From Granulosicoccus sp045106195 (GTDB lineage Bacteria > Pseudomonadota > Gammaproteobacteria > Granulosicoccales > Granulosicoccaceae): 64,000 bases of DNA. The stretch is taken from assembly GCA_045106195.1 (NCBI GenBank), contig JBGCEH010000009.1, positions 248,001-312,000 on the forward strand. The letters run 5' to 3'. The position numbers and the translations under genes were made by a program. Positions within the stretch are counted from its first letter, which is position 1. Every line of letters starts with the position of its first letter. The notes beneath the pieces are model-generated. The model searched no databases and had not been told where the DNA came from. It saw only the letters and a list, made by a program, of their open reading frames with translations. This document shows positions 53,860 through 62,623 of the stretch, piece by piece.

Positions 53860-55383
53860 TCAGCGTTGCGGCGTGTGGTGCATATCATGATCCTGTGAAC
53901 CCCCTTCGGCATTGCAGTTTTCACGAATCAGGGTACGTACATGTAGTACCACCACCAGTATGATCATGCCAAACAACAAAGCAGCAATAGGGCGATCAAT
54001 GAAGTCCAGCGGCGTTTTAACGCGTGGCATGGCACTGCGTAACTTCACCTCCATGATGCCACCTAACACCATACCCAGAATAATGGGCACGATAGGCAAG
54101 TTAAGCCGCTTGAGCATAAGCCCTAACACGCCAAATCCTGCGGCAATGGCACAATCTGTTGCTGAATTGCGTAGCGAGTAGACGCCAACAAATCCCAGAA
54201 TCAATATCAGCACGCCAAGCAACCGGGTGGGTACACGAATAATGTATGTCAGCACATTGGTTGAGAACATGAGAAATATCAATACCGCTACGTTCAAAAG
54301 CAACATGGCGATATACAAAGCGTAGACAAAGTCCAGCTGGTTCTGAAAAAGCTGTGGGCCCGGAATCACATTATGCACATAGAACACCGATAGCATCATT
54401 GCAGTCAATGCTTCTCCAGGAATTCCCAAAGCCAGTAAGGGAATCATGGCAGCGGCCGGAACGGCATTGTTGGCGGCTTCGGAGGCTACAAGCCCTTCTG
54501 GACTACCCTTGCCAAAAAGCTCAGGCTCTTTCGAGGTTTTCTGTGCATATGTGTAGGACATGAACTGCGCGGTGAACTCACCGACACCGGGAATAATTCC
54601 CATCATTACACCACACCCAGACGATACACCGGCAAGCCGTTTGTGTGAAAAGACCTCTCGCATTCCAGAGAAAAGGTTTCCGCTCTCCATCCTTGACCGG
54701 GGCGACTTGTCTTTGTCGAGTAACAACAGAAACGCCTGACTTAAGGCAAATAGTCCCAACACGACAACTATCAGGTTTACACCAGACGACAACCAGCTTT
54801 GCCCAAATGTAAAACGTGTTGTATAGGTCACGGGATCAAGGCCGATCGTGTTGAGAAAAATACCGAAGCAAGCGAGCATACCTGCAGCCATTACTTGTCC
54901 ACGATGCGCAAAAATCACCAGCACGATACCCAACAAAGCTGCCAGAAAAATCTCCCGGCTTCCAAACATCGGAGCGATAAGAGCCAATATGGGTGAAAAC
55001 AAAATAAGACAAACAATACTGAGAATAGCACCGACAAAAGAGGCCGAATAAGCCAGCGACAATGCTCGCCGCCCTTCCCCTCGTTCGGTCATCGGGTAGC
55101 CGTCATACGTGGTCAGCGCGTTGGCTGCGGTACCTGGGGTATTGATGAGAATTGCGGGAAGCCCCCCGCCGTACATGGCTGAACCATAAATACCGAGCAA
55201 CAGCGTCAAACCTACCAAAGGTTCCATGGAAAAGGTTGCTGGCAGAAGAATGGCAATGGCAACAGCAGGCCCGACACCCGGGATAGCACCAATAACCACA
55301 CCACCCACTGAACCAATAAAAAGTGCAAGCAGCACGTCCCACTGGAACAGTAATCCAATCCCGGATTGTAAAGACTCGATCAT
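53860..55383 (-). CDS. tctA: TctA, large membrane subunit of a tripartite tricarboxylate-type transporter
   Basis: The 507-residue protein has about eleven TM helices and TctA signatures: GVVIGAIPGVGPAVAIAILLP near the start, GIYGSAMYGGGLPAILINTPGT and the second repeat GIIPGVGEFTAQFMSYTYAQK and NAVPAAAMIPLLALGIPGEA. It moves an organic acid with a cation gradient, fed by TctC. In this operon an aromatic or related acid is the likely substrate. It lies 6 bp after tctB. Confidence 0.92.
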   Translation of the reverse strand: MIESLQSGIGLLFQWDVLLALFIGSVGGVVIGAIPGVGPAVAIAILLPATFSMEPLVGLTLLLGIYGSAMYGGGLPAILINTPGTAANALTTYDGYPMTERGEGRRALSLAYSASFVGAILSIVCLILFSPILALIAPMFGSREIFLAALLGIVLVIFAHRGQVMAAGMLACFGIFLNTIGLDPVTYTTRFTFGQSWLSSGVNLIVVVLGLFALSQAFLLLLDKDKSPRSRMESGNLFSGMREVFSHKRLAGVSSGCGVMMGIIPGVGEFTAQFMSYTYAQKTSKEPELFGKGSPEGLVASEAANNAVPAAAMIPLLALGIPGEALTAMMLSVFYVHNVIPGPQLFQNQLDFVYALYIAMLLLNVAVLIFLMFSTNVLTYIIRVPTRLLGVLILILGFVGVYSLRNSATDCAIAAGFGVLGLMLKRLNLPIVPIILGMVLGGIMEVKLRSAMPRVKTPLDFIDRPIAALLFGMIILVVVLHVRTLIRENCNAEGGSQDHDMHHTPQR

Positions 55384-55389
55384 GTCTTG

Positions 55390-55935
55390 CTAGAAATATG
55401 TCAGCATGAACGAACGTAATGTCGTCGGTAAATACTCATAGATCTGGCCACCAGGTACCTTGACTTGCAAAAAAGATTTGAAGATAACCACGACAATCAT
55501 TCCCCCTAGTACGCTGGCGCTCAACATCAGGCGATCCCGGTAGCCTGCCCTTAGCGCCAGCAGCAGACACACAAGGATCGTTGCCGGCAAGTAACCGATA
55601 ATAGGCACCGCCAGTACGTAGGCCATGAACCACAACGCGTACTCGATGGATTTGAGCCACAGGCCGACTTCGGACCACCGCCCGGGAATTCGTGCAGAGA
55701 GCGCTGCACCGAGCGTATGTAGAGAGGCAAAAAACACCATGCCAACAATGGAAATTGTTGGCCAGAACGGTGCCTGTGCTACCAGTTTTGCACCGTTTTT
55801 CCACGTGGTTTGTGAACTTAGTTGAGAAAGCAAGCAGAGTGACATCACTAGAAAAAGCAGTGAAAAAACAATGTCACCCGGCCGCCGATAGCGCTTGAAA
55901 AATTCTTGTAACGTGGCCTTGTGCCTAGAGCTCAT
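55390..55935 (-). CDS. tctB: TctB, small membrane subunit of a tripartite tricarboxylate-type transporter
   Basis: The 181-residue protein has four predicted TM helices (about 20-40, 55-75, 98-130, 138-158) with the TctB pattern GDIVFSLLFLVMSL, APFWPTISIVGMVF and LPATILVCLLLALRAGYRDR. Its ATG overlaps the tctC stop (TAATG). Confidence 0.88.
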   Translation of the reverse strand: MSSRHKATLQEFFKRYRRPGDIVFSLLFLVMSLCLLSQLSSQTTWKNGAKLVAQAPFWPTISIVGMVFFASLHTLGAALSARIPGRWSEVGLWLKSIEYALWFMAYVLAVPIIGYLPATILVCLLLALRAGYRDRLMLSASVLGGMIVVVIFKSFLQVKVPGGQIYEYLPTTLRSFMLTYF

Positions 55936-56879
55936 TACTTCGCTAACAAGCTATCAATGGCACTGAGAGTCTCTATATCATTTGCAATTTGTACAGTTGA
56001 TGCTTCTGCATCCTGCCAATACAGTTGTGCACCCGTTTCAGCAGCAAACATAATGGCCTTGTCCGATGCAATAGTCTTTTGCGCAACGGCAATGATCTTC
56101 TCACGAACGTCAGCGGGTGTATCCTTGTGCACGAACAGCCCATTCCACAGGGATACATCAAGTGCCGGCGCCAACTCAGATACGGTTGGTGCATCAGGCG
56201 TCAGCGCAAGGCGCTCACTGCCTATCGAAGCCAACACCTTGATCGTGTCCAGGCAAGGGCGGATCTGCTGTAATGTCGTATTAATGACATCAACATCACC
56301 CGATGCCAGCGTGTTGCAATCCAGCGCATCAAAGGCAGCATCTGCTGAGAAGGTAAAACCCATCTCCCGAGCAAGGCCAAAGGTTACTTTGGTGGGTACC
56401 AATGGAGCACCGAAATGCCCTAATACAACATCATTATTTTTGGCATAGTCCGCCAGACCTGCAATGTCATCATAAGGTGCATTCTCGGATACAGCGATAA
56501 CAAACGGATACGTCAGGAAATTGCCCAGAGGATCGAACGGATCAGGGTTCAATTCCGGTATCCCAATTTGTGGGCCGACAACCGGTATCGCAATGATAAA
56601 GGAGCCAATGGTGTAACCATCAGCCGGTGCTGTGGCAACCTCAATGGCCCCGGGAAACGGCCCACCCCCACCGCCGGGCTTATTGACGACCGCGGCAGGC
56701 ACGCCATAGGCTTCCTGAAAATCTTCGGCGATCATACGTGTCAGCACATCTTCAAGGTCGCCGGGAGGCCATGGAACGACGAACTGAACCGGCTTCTCGG
56801 GGTATTCGGCAAACGCCAGCCCACCTAGCCCTAGCATGCTTGCCGACAACAGTGACACCGCTATTGCACGTAGTTTCAT
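55935..56879 (-). CDS. tctC: TctC, periplasmic binding protein (Bug family)
   Basis: The 314-residue protein has a signal peptide (1-23, ending GGLAFA before EYPEKP) and the Bug family pattern YPEKPVQFVVPWPPGDLEDVLTRM, VVNKPGGGGGPF and WNGLFVHKDTPADVREKI. Bug proteins typically bind carboxylates. ATG 56879 has GGAGGGA 9 nt upstream; an ATG at 56900 is out-competed. First gene of the operon, divergent from the IclR regulator. Confidence 0.92.
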   Translation of the reverse strand: MKLRAIAVSLLSASMLGLGGLAFAEYPEKPVQFVVPWPPGDLEDVLTRMIAEDFQEAYGVPAAVVNKPGGGGGPFPGAIEVATAPADGYTIGSFIIAIPVVGPQIGIPELNPDPFDPLGNFLTYPFVIAVSENAPYDDIAGLADYAKNNDVVLGHFGAPLVPTKVTFGLAREMGFTFSADAAFDALDCNTLASGDVDVINTTLQQIRPCLDTIKVLASIGSERLALTPDAPTVSELAPALDVSLWNGLFVHKDTPADVREKIIAVAQKTIASDKAIMFAAETGAQLYWQDAEASTVQIANDIETLSAIDSLLAK

Positions 56880-56932
56880 ATTGTCATCCCTCCGGAGCAT
56901 TTCACTATTTGAACCGATGTTGTGAATTTAGC

Positions 56933-56958
56933 TTGACGAGTTATCACCGTTCTGTCAA
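56933..56958. promoter_or_regulatory. Imperfect palindrome in the tctC/iclR divergent promoter region
   Basis: TTGACG (56933-56938) and TGTCAA (56953-56958) form outer arms TTGAC/GTCAA around a 16-bp centre, midway between the two divergent start codons. IclR proteins commonly bind such palindromes, so this is a candidate operator. The right arm read on the minus strand, TTGACA, could also be the -35 box of tctC. Confidence 0.35.
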
Positions 56959-57007
56959 CTTGTTTATGCAACGTATATAAGTAGTGCCTACCCAAAACGG
57001 AGTCTCT

Positions 57008-57832
57008 GTGTCCACTGTTCGTAAAGCCATTGATCTTCTGAACTGGTTTTCCGCCGAGCGCGCACAAATAAGCCTGGCTGAATTCCAACGCCTGACCCGC
57101 CGCGACAAAGCAACGACCTACCGCTATCTGAGTGCGCTTGAACAATCCGGCCTACTGGAACAAGACCCGGACACCAAAGCCTATCGAATGGGCCCTGCTG
57201 TGCTTCATCTTGCTCATGTTAGAGAATTGACAGTGCCTCGAAGAGCAGGTGTTCGCCTTGTACTGCCGCGTCTTGCCGAGGCCACCGGAGAATTAGCCCA
57301 CGCAGCCATCCTGCAAGGCAATACGCTTGTCACCCTGACAGATCACGCCTCAACGCGACACAGTGCCAGAGTGGTACTTGACGAGCCTGTGCTGCCACTC
57401 CATGCCACCGGATCAGGCCTCGCTGTACTGGCCTTCAGCGAGCGCGCGCTGCTCGAAGCCACATTCAAGAGCCTGAAGCACTATACCAACACCACACCTA
57501 CGACTCGCGATGAACTTGAAGCTACATTGCATAACGTGAGAAAAACCGGTTTCGGGATCGCTGACCAAAGCTATGAAGAAGGAGTATTTGGTGTAGGCGC
57601 ACCCTTGTTTGATTCTTCAAACGCAGTTGCTGGCTCTGTAGCAGTGGCCTGTGTGGCCACCCGCATAGACGCTGCAAGCATTGACAATATCAAAGCTGAA
57701 CTCATTCAGGCTGCCCGCCAGATCACAGTGAGCTGGGGCGGCACAATACCTGAAGTACTTGACCGGATATGGACAGATACCCTGTTGTCACTTGACGCCG
57801 ATTCCATTCCCCCCCGAATAGCCAACGCATGA
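57008..57832 (+). CDS. IclR-family transcriptional regulator
   Basis: Residues about 1-65 form the winged helix (VRKAIDLLNWFSAERAQISLAEFQRL, DKATTYRYLSALEQSGLLEQD) and the rest the IclR ligand domain (HAAILQGNTLVTL, LPLHATGSGLAVLAF, YEEGVFGVGAPLFD). GTG 57008 is preferred: GGAG lies 5 nt upstream and the protein begins at the family N-terminus; GTG 56984 is possible but lacks an SD. 274 residues. Divergent from tctC and overlapping the aminotransferase by 4 bp, it very likely controls both. Confidence 0.9.
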   Translation: MSTVRKAIDLLNWFSAERAQISLAEFQRLTRRDKATTYRYLSALEQSGLLEQDPDTKAYRMGPAVLHLAHVRELTVPRRAGVRLVLPRLAEATGELAHAAILQGNTLVTLTDHASTRHSARVVLDEPVLPLHATGSGLAVLAFSERALLEATFKSLKHYTNTTPTTRDELEATLHNVRKTGFGIADQSYEEGVFGVGAPLFDSSNAVAGSVAVACVATRIDAASIDNIKAELIQAARQITVSWGGTIPEVLDRIWTDTLLSLDADSIPPRIANA

Positions 57833-59190
57833 ATGCATCCAACTTTTTAAAAGAAAACAATGCCCGGCACATGTGGCATCCCATGGCTCATCCAAAAGAT
57901 AGTCATGACAATCCACCAAAAATCATTACCAGTGCCGCCGGCGTTCGGTTGAGAGACATCGATGGACACGAGGTCATTGATGCCGTAGGCGGGTTGTGGA
58001 ATGTCAATTTGGGATTCTCGGCTGATCCGGTCAAAAAGGCCATTGCAGAACAGTTGGAGACGCTACCCTACTACTCCACGTTTCGGGGTACTACCAACGA
58101 TGCGATCATAGAGCTCTCTTATGAGCTGTCTGAGTTCTTTGCACCTGACGGCATGAGTACCTCTTTTTATACATCCGGTGGTTCCGACAGTGTAGAAACA
58201 GCTCTGCGACTAGCTCGCCAATATCACAAGATTCGCGGCGAAGCCGGACGCGTAAAGTACCTGAGTTTGAAAAAGGGCTACCATGGCACGCATACCGCTG
58301 CGGCCAGTGTTAATGGCAATGCCAACTTTCGGGCAGCCTATGAGCCTTTGCTACCGGGCTGCTTTCATATTCCCGCGCCCTACACGTACAGAAATCCATT
58401 CAACGAAAGTGATCCTGCCAAGCTGGCACAACTGTGTATAGCAGCACTTGAAGATGAGATTGCCTTTCAGGGTGCCGATACGATTGCCGCGTTCATTATG
58501 GAACCTATTCTCGGCGCTGGCGGCGTTGTTGTTCCTCATGAGACGTTCATGCCAATGGTAAGGGAAGTGTGTACTCGCCATGGCATCCTGCTACTGTCCG
58601 ATGAAGTTATTACCGCTTATGGTCGCACTGGCGCCTGGTCCGGCTCTCGACTATGGGGCGTACAGCCGGATATGATGTGTACCGCCAAGGCCATTACCAA
58701 CGGCTATTTTCCGTTTGGTGCAGTCATGCTTTCTCAACAAGTAGTAGACGTATTCGAACACGATAATACCGCCGCAGGATTCGTTGGGCATGGCTATACC
58801 TACTCGGGCCATCCCGTAGGGGCAGCAGCAGCTCTGGCTTGTCTGAAAGAGACAAAGCGACTGAATGTACCCGCCAATGCTGATGTTCGTGGTACGCAAC
58901 TGTTCGACGGGCTGAACCGGCTACGATTAAAGCATGAACTGGTCGGTGATGTGCGAGGGGGCCGTGGCTTGATGAGTGCGATTGAACTTGTAGGCGATAG
59001 AACAACGAAAACTCCTTTGGATAAATCGACCGCTGGCCGCATACAGGAAGTCATCTATCAGCATGGCGTGATGGTGCGCGTATCCGGGCCCAATATGATC
59101 CTCTCGCCACCATTGATCGTGACTGAACAGGATGTCAGCGACATTCTGACTGCCATTGATGCCGGGCTGGAGGCAGGATCAGTTACATGA
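57829..59190 (+). CDS. Class III PLP-dependent aminotransferase (omega-type)
   Basis: The 453-residue enzyme has PLP lysine K287 (CTAKAITNGYFP), D258 (LLSDEVITAYGRTG), SFYTSGGSDSVETALRLARQY and the N-terminal HMWHPMAHPK typical of omega-amino-acid:pyruvate or amine:pyruvate aminotransferases. It would turn a primary amine into an aldehyde or keto compound. With the nearby aldehyde dehydrogenase this suggests the operon handles an amine precursor of homoprotocatechuate; this is inference. ATGA overlap with the regulator gene. Confidence 0.9.
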   Translation: MNASNFLKENNARHMWHPMAHPKDSHDNPPKIITSAAGVRLRDIDGHEVIDAVGGLWNVNLGFSADPVKKAIAEQLETLPYYSTFRGTTNDAIIELSYELSEFFAPDGMSTSFYTSGGSDSVETALRLARQYHKIRGEAGRVKYLSLKKGYHGTHTAAASVNGNANFRAAYEPLLPGCFHIPAPYTYRNPFNESDPAKLAQLCIAALEDEIAFQGADTIAAFIMEPILGAGGVVVPHETFMPMVREVCTRHGILLLSDEVITAYGRTGAWSGSRLWGVQPDMMCTAKAITNGYFPFGAVMLSQQVVDVFEHDNTAAGFVGHGYTYSGHPVGAAAALACLKETKRLNVPANADVRGTQLFDGLNRLRLKHELVGDVRGGRGLMSAIELVGDRTTKTPLDKSTAGRIQEVIYQHGVMVRVSGPNMILSPPLIVTEQDVSDILTAIDAGLEAGSVT

Positions 59191-59359
59191 CACATTATTC
59201 GTGTCAATACAAAATCTACGTCAAGCTCACACTACACCCGAGGTTAAACAACTCTACGACTACCGTTCAAGTTGACAGGGTCTTGACGCAACTTCATTCA
59301 ATATCCGATATCTCTAATATACGTGCGGTGGTCCAACGACCTTGCTGGTGCCGTGACGG

Positions 59360-59401
59360 CCTGATCGGTGCTTACACTTGATCAGGAATGGGTGCTTACA
59401 C
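59360..59401. repeat. Short direct and inverted repeats resembling an IS21-type terminus
   Basis: GGTGCTTACAC occurs at 59367-59377 and again at 59391-59401 (24-bp period). CCTGATC (59360-59366) and GATCAGG (59380-59386) invert around the first copy. IS21-family ends carry multiple short repeats of this kind, but no istA or istB sequence and no second end is present, so at most this is a relic. Confidence 0.4.
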
Positions 59402-59428
59402 GTTGAATATTGACTAAAGGCTTTTATA

Positions 59429-60493
59429 TTATTTTTCGCTTGGTACCCACCCATCGAAAAATGGCTCATCCTTGGTTACAGGTAGTCTGACCGCACGATT
59501 TTCACGTGCAGACAAGTAAACGGCTGTTACAAATTCAATAGACCGTCGACCATCCTCAAAAGACACCTCACGTCCGGCACTGCCTGAAAGTGCCTGAGCA
59601 ACGGACACAAGATACCCAGTGAATCCCGCCGCTGGCGTTACAACTGAACGTACGATCCGATCCACATCTTCTTGAGTTGTCGAGCCTCGAGCCGTAAAGG
59701 TCCACGTATCCTCTGCCGGAGTGTAAGGAGCTGTCCCGCTCTCAGCAGTCAGCCTTTCGAAACAAAATCGCAGGCGTGAACAATCGTTGGCCGAACCCAA
59801 TGTGACCGAACTGGTAGCAAGCGCACCACTTTCCATACGCATGGATATAGCAGCACAATCCTCAACTTCTATGTCGTTCACCCGGGTAGTTGTATAGGCA
59901 TTGAGCTCAGACACAGGGCCTAATATATGACAAAGCAAATCATGACTATGGATTGCATGACCAAGCACCGCGCCACCCGCCTCACCACTCCAAGTGCCAC
60001 GCCAGGGAACAGTGTAATAGTCGCTCTCGCGGTTCCAGTGAGTCTCGGCACTGGCCACCAACGCCCGCCCGGCAAGGCCAGCACTGCGCAATGCATCGAA
60101 CTGTGCCAGCGACAGGCCATAGCGGTATTGAAATACCGGGAAAATTCTTTTTCCGGATTGATCTATTGCCAACTGCATCTGCTGTACTTCTGCCAAAGAG
60201 CGCGCTACAGGTTTTTCACAGATTGCATGCTTACCTGATGCAAGAACCTGCAGGGCAACGGGCATATGAAGATGAGGTGGCAAACAGATATCAACAAGGT
60301 CAATGTCAGGATCGGCCAGAACTTCAGCAATCTCAGCAACAATGCGAATGCTGGCATCGCCATCGGTTGCCATTTGCGCCCTGGAAACATCCAGATCGCA
60401 AAGCAGCGACACTGAAAACATTTCCGGCAATGCACGATAACCGTCGAGATGCTGCTTACCGATACCAGCGCCAAGCACAGCGACTCTGATCAT
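59429..60493 (-). CDS. Gfo/Idh/MocA-family oxidoreductase (third gene of a triplet)
   Basis: The 354-residue protein has a Rossmann start (RVAVLGAGIGKQHLDGYRAL), the EKP motif in GKHAICEKPVARSL and the dimerisation fold with GGAVLGHAIHSHDLLCHILGP, whose His pair fits the family active site. Members oxidise or isomerise sugars, inositols or related polyols with NAD(P). Its start overlaps the previous gene by 4 bp. Confidence 0.88.
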   Translation of the reverse strand: MIRVAVLGAGIGKQHLDGYRALPEMFSVSLLCDLDVSRAQMATDGDASIRIVAEIAEVLADPDIDLVDICLPPHLHMPVALQVLASGKHAICEKPVARSLAEVQQMQLAIDQSGKRIFPVFQYRYGLSLAQFDALRSAGLAGRALVASAETHWNRESDYYTVPWRGTWSGEAGGAVLGHAIHSHDLLCHILGPVSELNAYTTTRVNDIEVEDCAAISMRMESGALATSSVTLGSANDCSRLRFCFERLTAESGTAPYTPAEDTWTFTARGSTTQEDVDRIVRSVVTPAAGFTGYLVSVAQALSGSAGREVSFEDGRRSIEFVTAVYLSARENRAVRLPVTKDEPFFDGWVPSEK

Positions 60494-61506
60494 GACAGGC
60501 GTGACTCCGCTAATTGCTGTGCTCGCAGTGCCAGTTCACACACCTTAAAAGCATGTTTCTGGCTCATTGCTGTTTCAGTCCGATCACGAATATCGTTTAC
60601 CAGATTGAGGAAATACGGTAACCCGGCATCAGAGGCATTGATTTTCTCGCAACGCTTGCCATTCACGAGAATCAAATGATCCGTGCCTTCCTCGCCACAA
60701 ACATCGACATACTTTCGTAGCTCAATGTACCCCTCAGTCCCGAGAATAGTGAGCCGGCCATCTCCCCACGTTGGAAGGCCATCAGGGGTGTACCAATCAA
60801 CACGAATGTATCCATGACCGGTAGAACTGCGAAGCGCAAGTTCACCAAAATCCTGAAGTCCCGGATCACCTTGATTGGCATAGTTTCCGACGTTGGCCAT
60901 AACGATTTCAGCATCGTCAGATCTTGTGAAAAACAGAAACTGGTCAATCTGATGACTCGCAATATCGGTAAGAATCCCCCCGTAAGCCTCTTTATCAAAA
61001 AACCAATCAGGACGCGTTGCACGGTTGAGTCGGTGCGGCCCCAGCCCCACGGTTTGAACAACCTGACCTATTGCACCCTCTGCAATCAGCTCCGTAGCGC
61101 GAGTGACGGAAGGCACTTCAAAGCGTTCTGAAAAATCAATTGACCAGATACGCCCTGTCTTTTCCACACACGAACGAACATCATCAAGCTGCTCAAGCGT
61201 TGTACACGCTGGCTTGTCACTCAACACATCCTTACCTGCATGCATCGCGCTTACTGCCCATGCTGCTCGCTCACTGGGGATGCCCGCAAGCAAGACAAGC
61301 TCAATACTTTCATCATCAAGGACAATGTCCGGTGAGCTTGCTCTGGGGACATCTGGAAATCGCTTTAGCAATCCTGCCAATGGTTCAGGGTCGGTCTCAG
61401 AATAGAAACCAGCGAACTCTGCTCCAACGTCGATAAGATTCTGTGCCATACCATAGATATGACGATGGTCAATTCCGATAGCTGCGAATTTCAAGGATGT
61501 TCTCAT
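60490..61506 (-). CDS. Gfo/Idh/MocA-family oxidoreductase (second gene of a triplet)
   Basis: The 338-residue protein starts LKFAAIGIDHRHIYGMAQNL, which departs from the glycine-rich GxGxxG of the family (GIDHRH), has GKDVLSDKPACTTL in place of the usual EKP and contains GGILTDIASHQIDQFLFF. The altered nucleotide loop and DKP are seen in family members of uncertain cofactor use. It overlaps both neighbours by 4 bp (ATGA). Confidence 0.87.
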   Translation of the reverse strand: MRTSLKFAAIGIDHRHIYGMAQNLIDVGAEFAGFYSETDPEPLAGLLKRFPDVPRASSPDIVLDDESIELVLLAGIPSERAAWAVSAMHAGKDVLSDKPACTTLEQLDDVRSCVEKTGRIWSIDFSERFEVPSVTRATELIAEGAIGQVVQTVGLGPHRLNRATRPDWFFDKEAYGGILTDIASHQIDQFLFFTRSDDAEIVMANVGNYANQGDPGLQDFGELALRSSTGHGYIRVDWYTPDGLPTWGDGRLTILGTEGYIELRKYVDVCGEEGTDHLILVNGKRCEKINASDAGLPYFLNLVNDIRDRTETAMSQKHAFKVCELALRAQQLAESRLS

Positions 61507-62540
61507 GTATTTAGATACTGGATTGTACCGCTCTCTGCCGAGCGAACGGTGGCGTCAATCAACTCATGCGCAGCAAGCGCTTGTGCACCGCTGGCCAGAG
61601 GCTCGGAATTGTTGCTTAGTGCATCCGAGAAATTTTCGAATACCCGCTGATGCCACTCATGTGTAAACGCCATAGGATCGGCGCCCCCACCAGTACTGGT
61701 CTCGTCGCCATAGGTATCAACCTTGCCGCTGCGCCAAGTCACGCGCAACTGCCCTGCTTCAAGATTTAAACTGGCCTTTTCAAAATATAGATTAATGGAC
61801 TCAGAACTACCGGGAAAACTGGCAGTACTGGCCTTGAGCGATCCAATAGCACCATTGTCAAACTCGAGCCCTGCAACGACGAAATCCTCTGATTCCATCT
61901 GATGAAACCTTGATGTTCGGGCCATGGCAAAAACTGACTTGACCGGCCCTGCAAGACTCAGCCCCAGATCAATAGTATGAATAGCCTGACTGATCAGAAC
62001 ACCTCCGCCATCACGAGCATAGCTACCCCGCCCTGGTTCGTCGTAATAATTTTGATCTCGCCACCACGGTATATCAAATTCGGCCAGACCCAGCTCTCCA
62101 AACTTTCCTGCATTAATCATTGCCTTGGCTATAGATGACGCCATACGCGCACGATGCTGAAAGACAATGCCAAGGGTGACACCGGCATTGCGGCACATTG
62201 TGACTATCTCACGGGCTTCCATAACATTTCGACCAATAGGTTTCTCCAGCAATATGTGTTTGCCTGCATAGACCAATGGTTTAATGAGCTCACCCCTCAC
62301 GTTGGGCGGCGTTGCAACTATGACAAAATCCACTTCAGAGTCTCCGGCAAGCTCATCAATGGACTTGTAAACCACGGTGCGATCACCGCTCAGCCCAGAT
62401 GCTTCCATGGCAAGTGCGCTAGCCTTTTCGCCACTTCTGGATAAAATACCTTTCAGTCGAAGCTTCTCGCGCGCCGCTGTACAAGCGGCAACATGTGTTC
62501 GGGCAACCATTCCCGCGCCAATCATAGCTGTTACTTTCAT
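61503..62540 (-). CDS. Gfo/Idh/MocA-family oxidoreductase (first gene of a triplet)
   Basis: The 345-residue protein has VTAMIGAGMVARTHVAAC, GKHILLEKPIGRNV and GGGVLISQAIHTIDLGLSLAG, all standard for an NAD(P)-dependent member. Promoter probably in the 83 bp before 62540. Three coupled genes of one family imply successive steps on one substrate or a mixed complex. Confidence 0.88.
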   Translation of the reverse strand: MKVTAMIGAGMVARTHVAACTAAREKLRLKGILSRSGEKASALAMEASGLSGDRTVVYKSIDELAGDSEVDFVIVATPPNVRGELIKPLVYAGKHILLEKPIGRNVMEAREIVTMCRNAGVTLGIVFQHRARMASSIAKAMINAGKFGELGLAEFDIPWWRDQNYYDEPGRGSYARDGGGVLISQAIHTIDLGLSLAGPVKSVFAMARTSRFHQMESEDFVVAGLEFDNGAIGSLKASTASFPGSSESINLYFEKASLNLEAGQLRVTWRSGKVDTYGDETSTGGGADPMAFTHEWHQRVFENFSDALSNNSEPLASGAQALAAHELIDATVRSAESGTIQYLNT

Positions 62541-62623
62541 CTTCGGATTGTTTTTCTTATCGTCACGACAAACAGGTTGTATAGATAGCGCAAGGTTGAA
62601 ATCGGTTTTGAGTCAGCGCCTCA

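Noticed and set aside
59953..60489. 178-codon plus-strand frame
   Set aside because: Antisense to a clear Gfo/Idh/MocA gene, with composition of a shadow frame.
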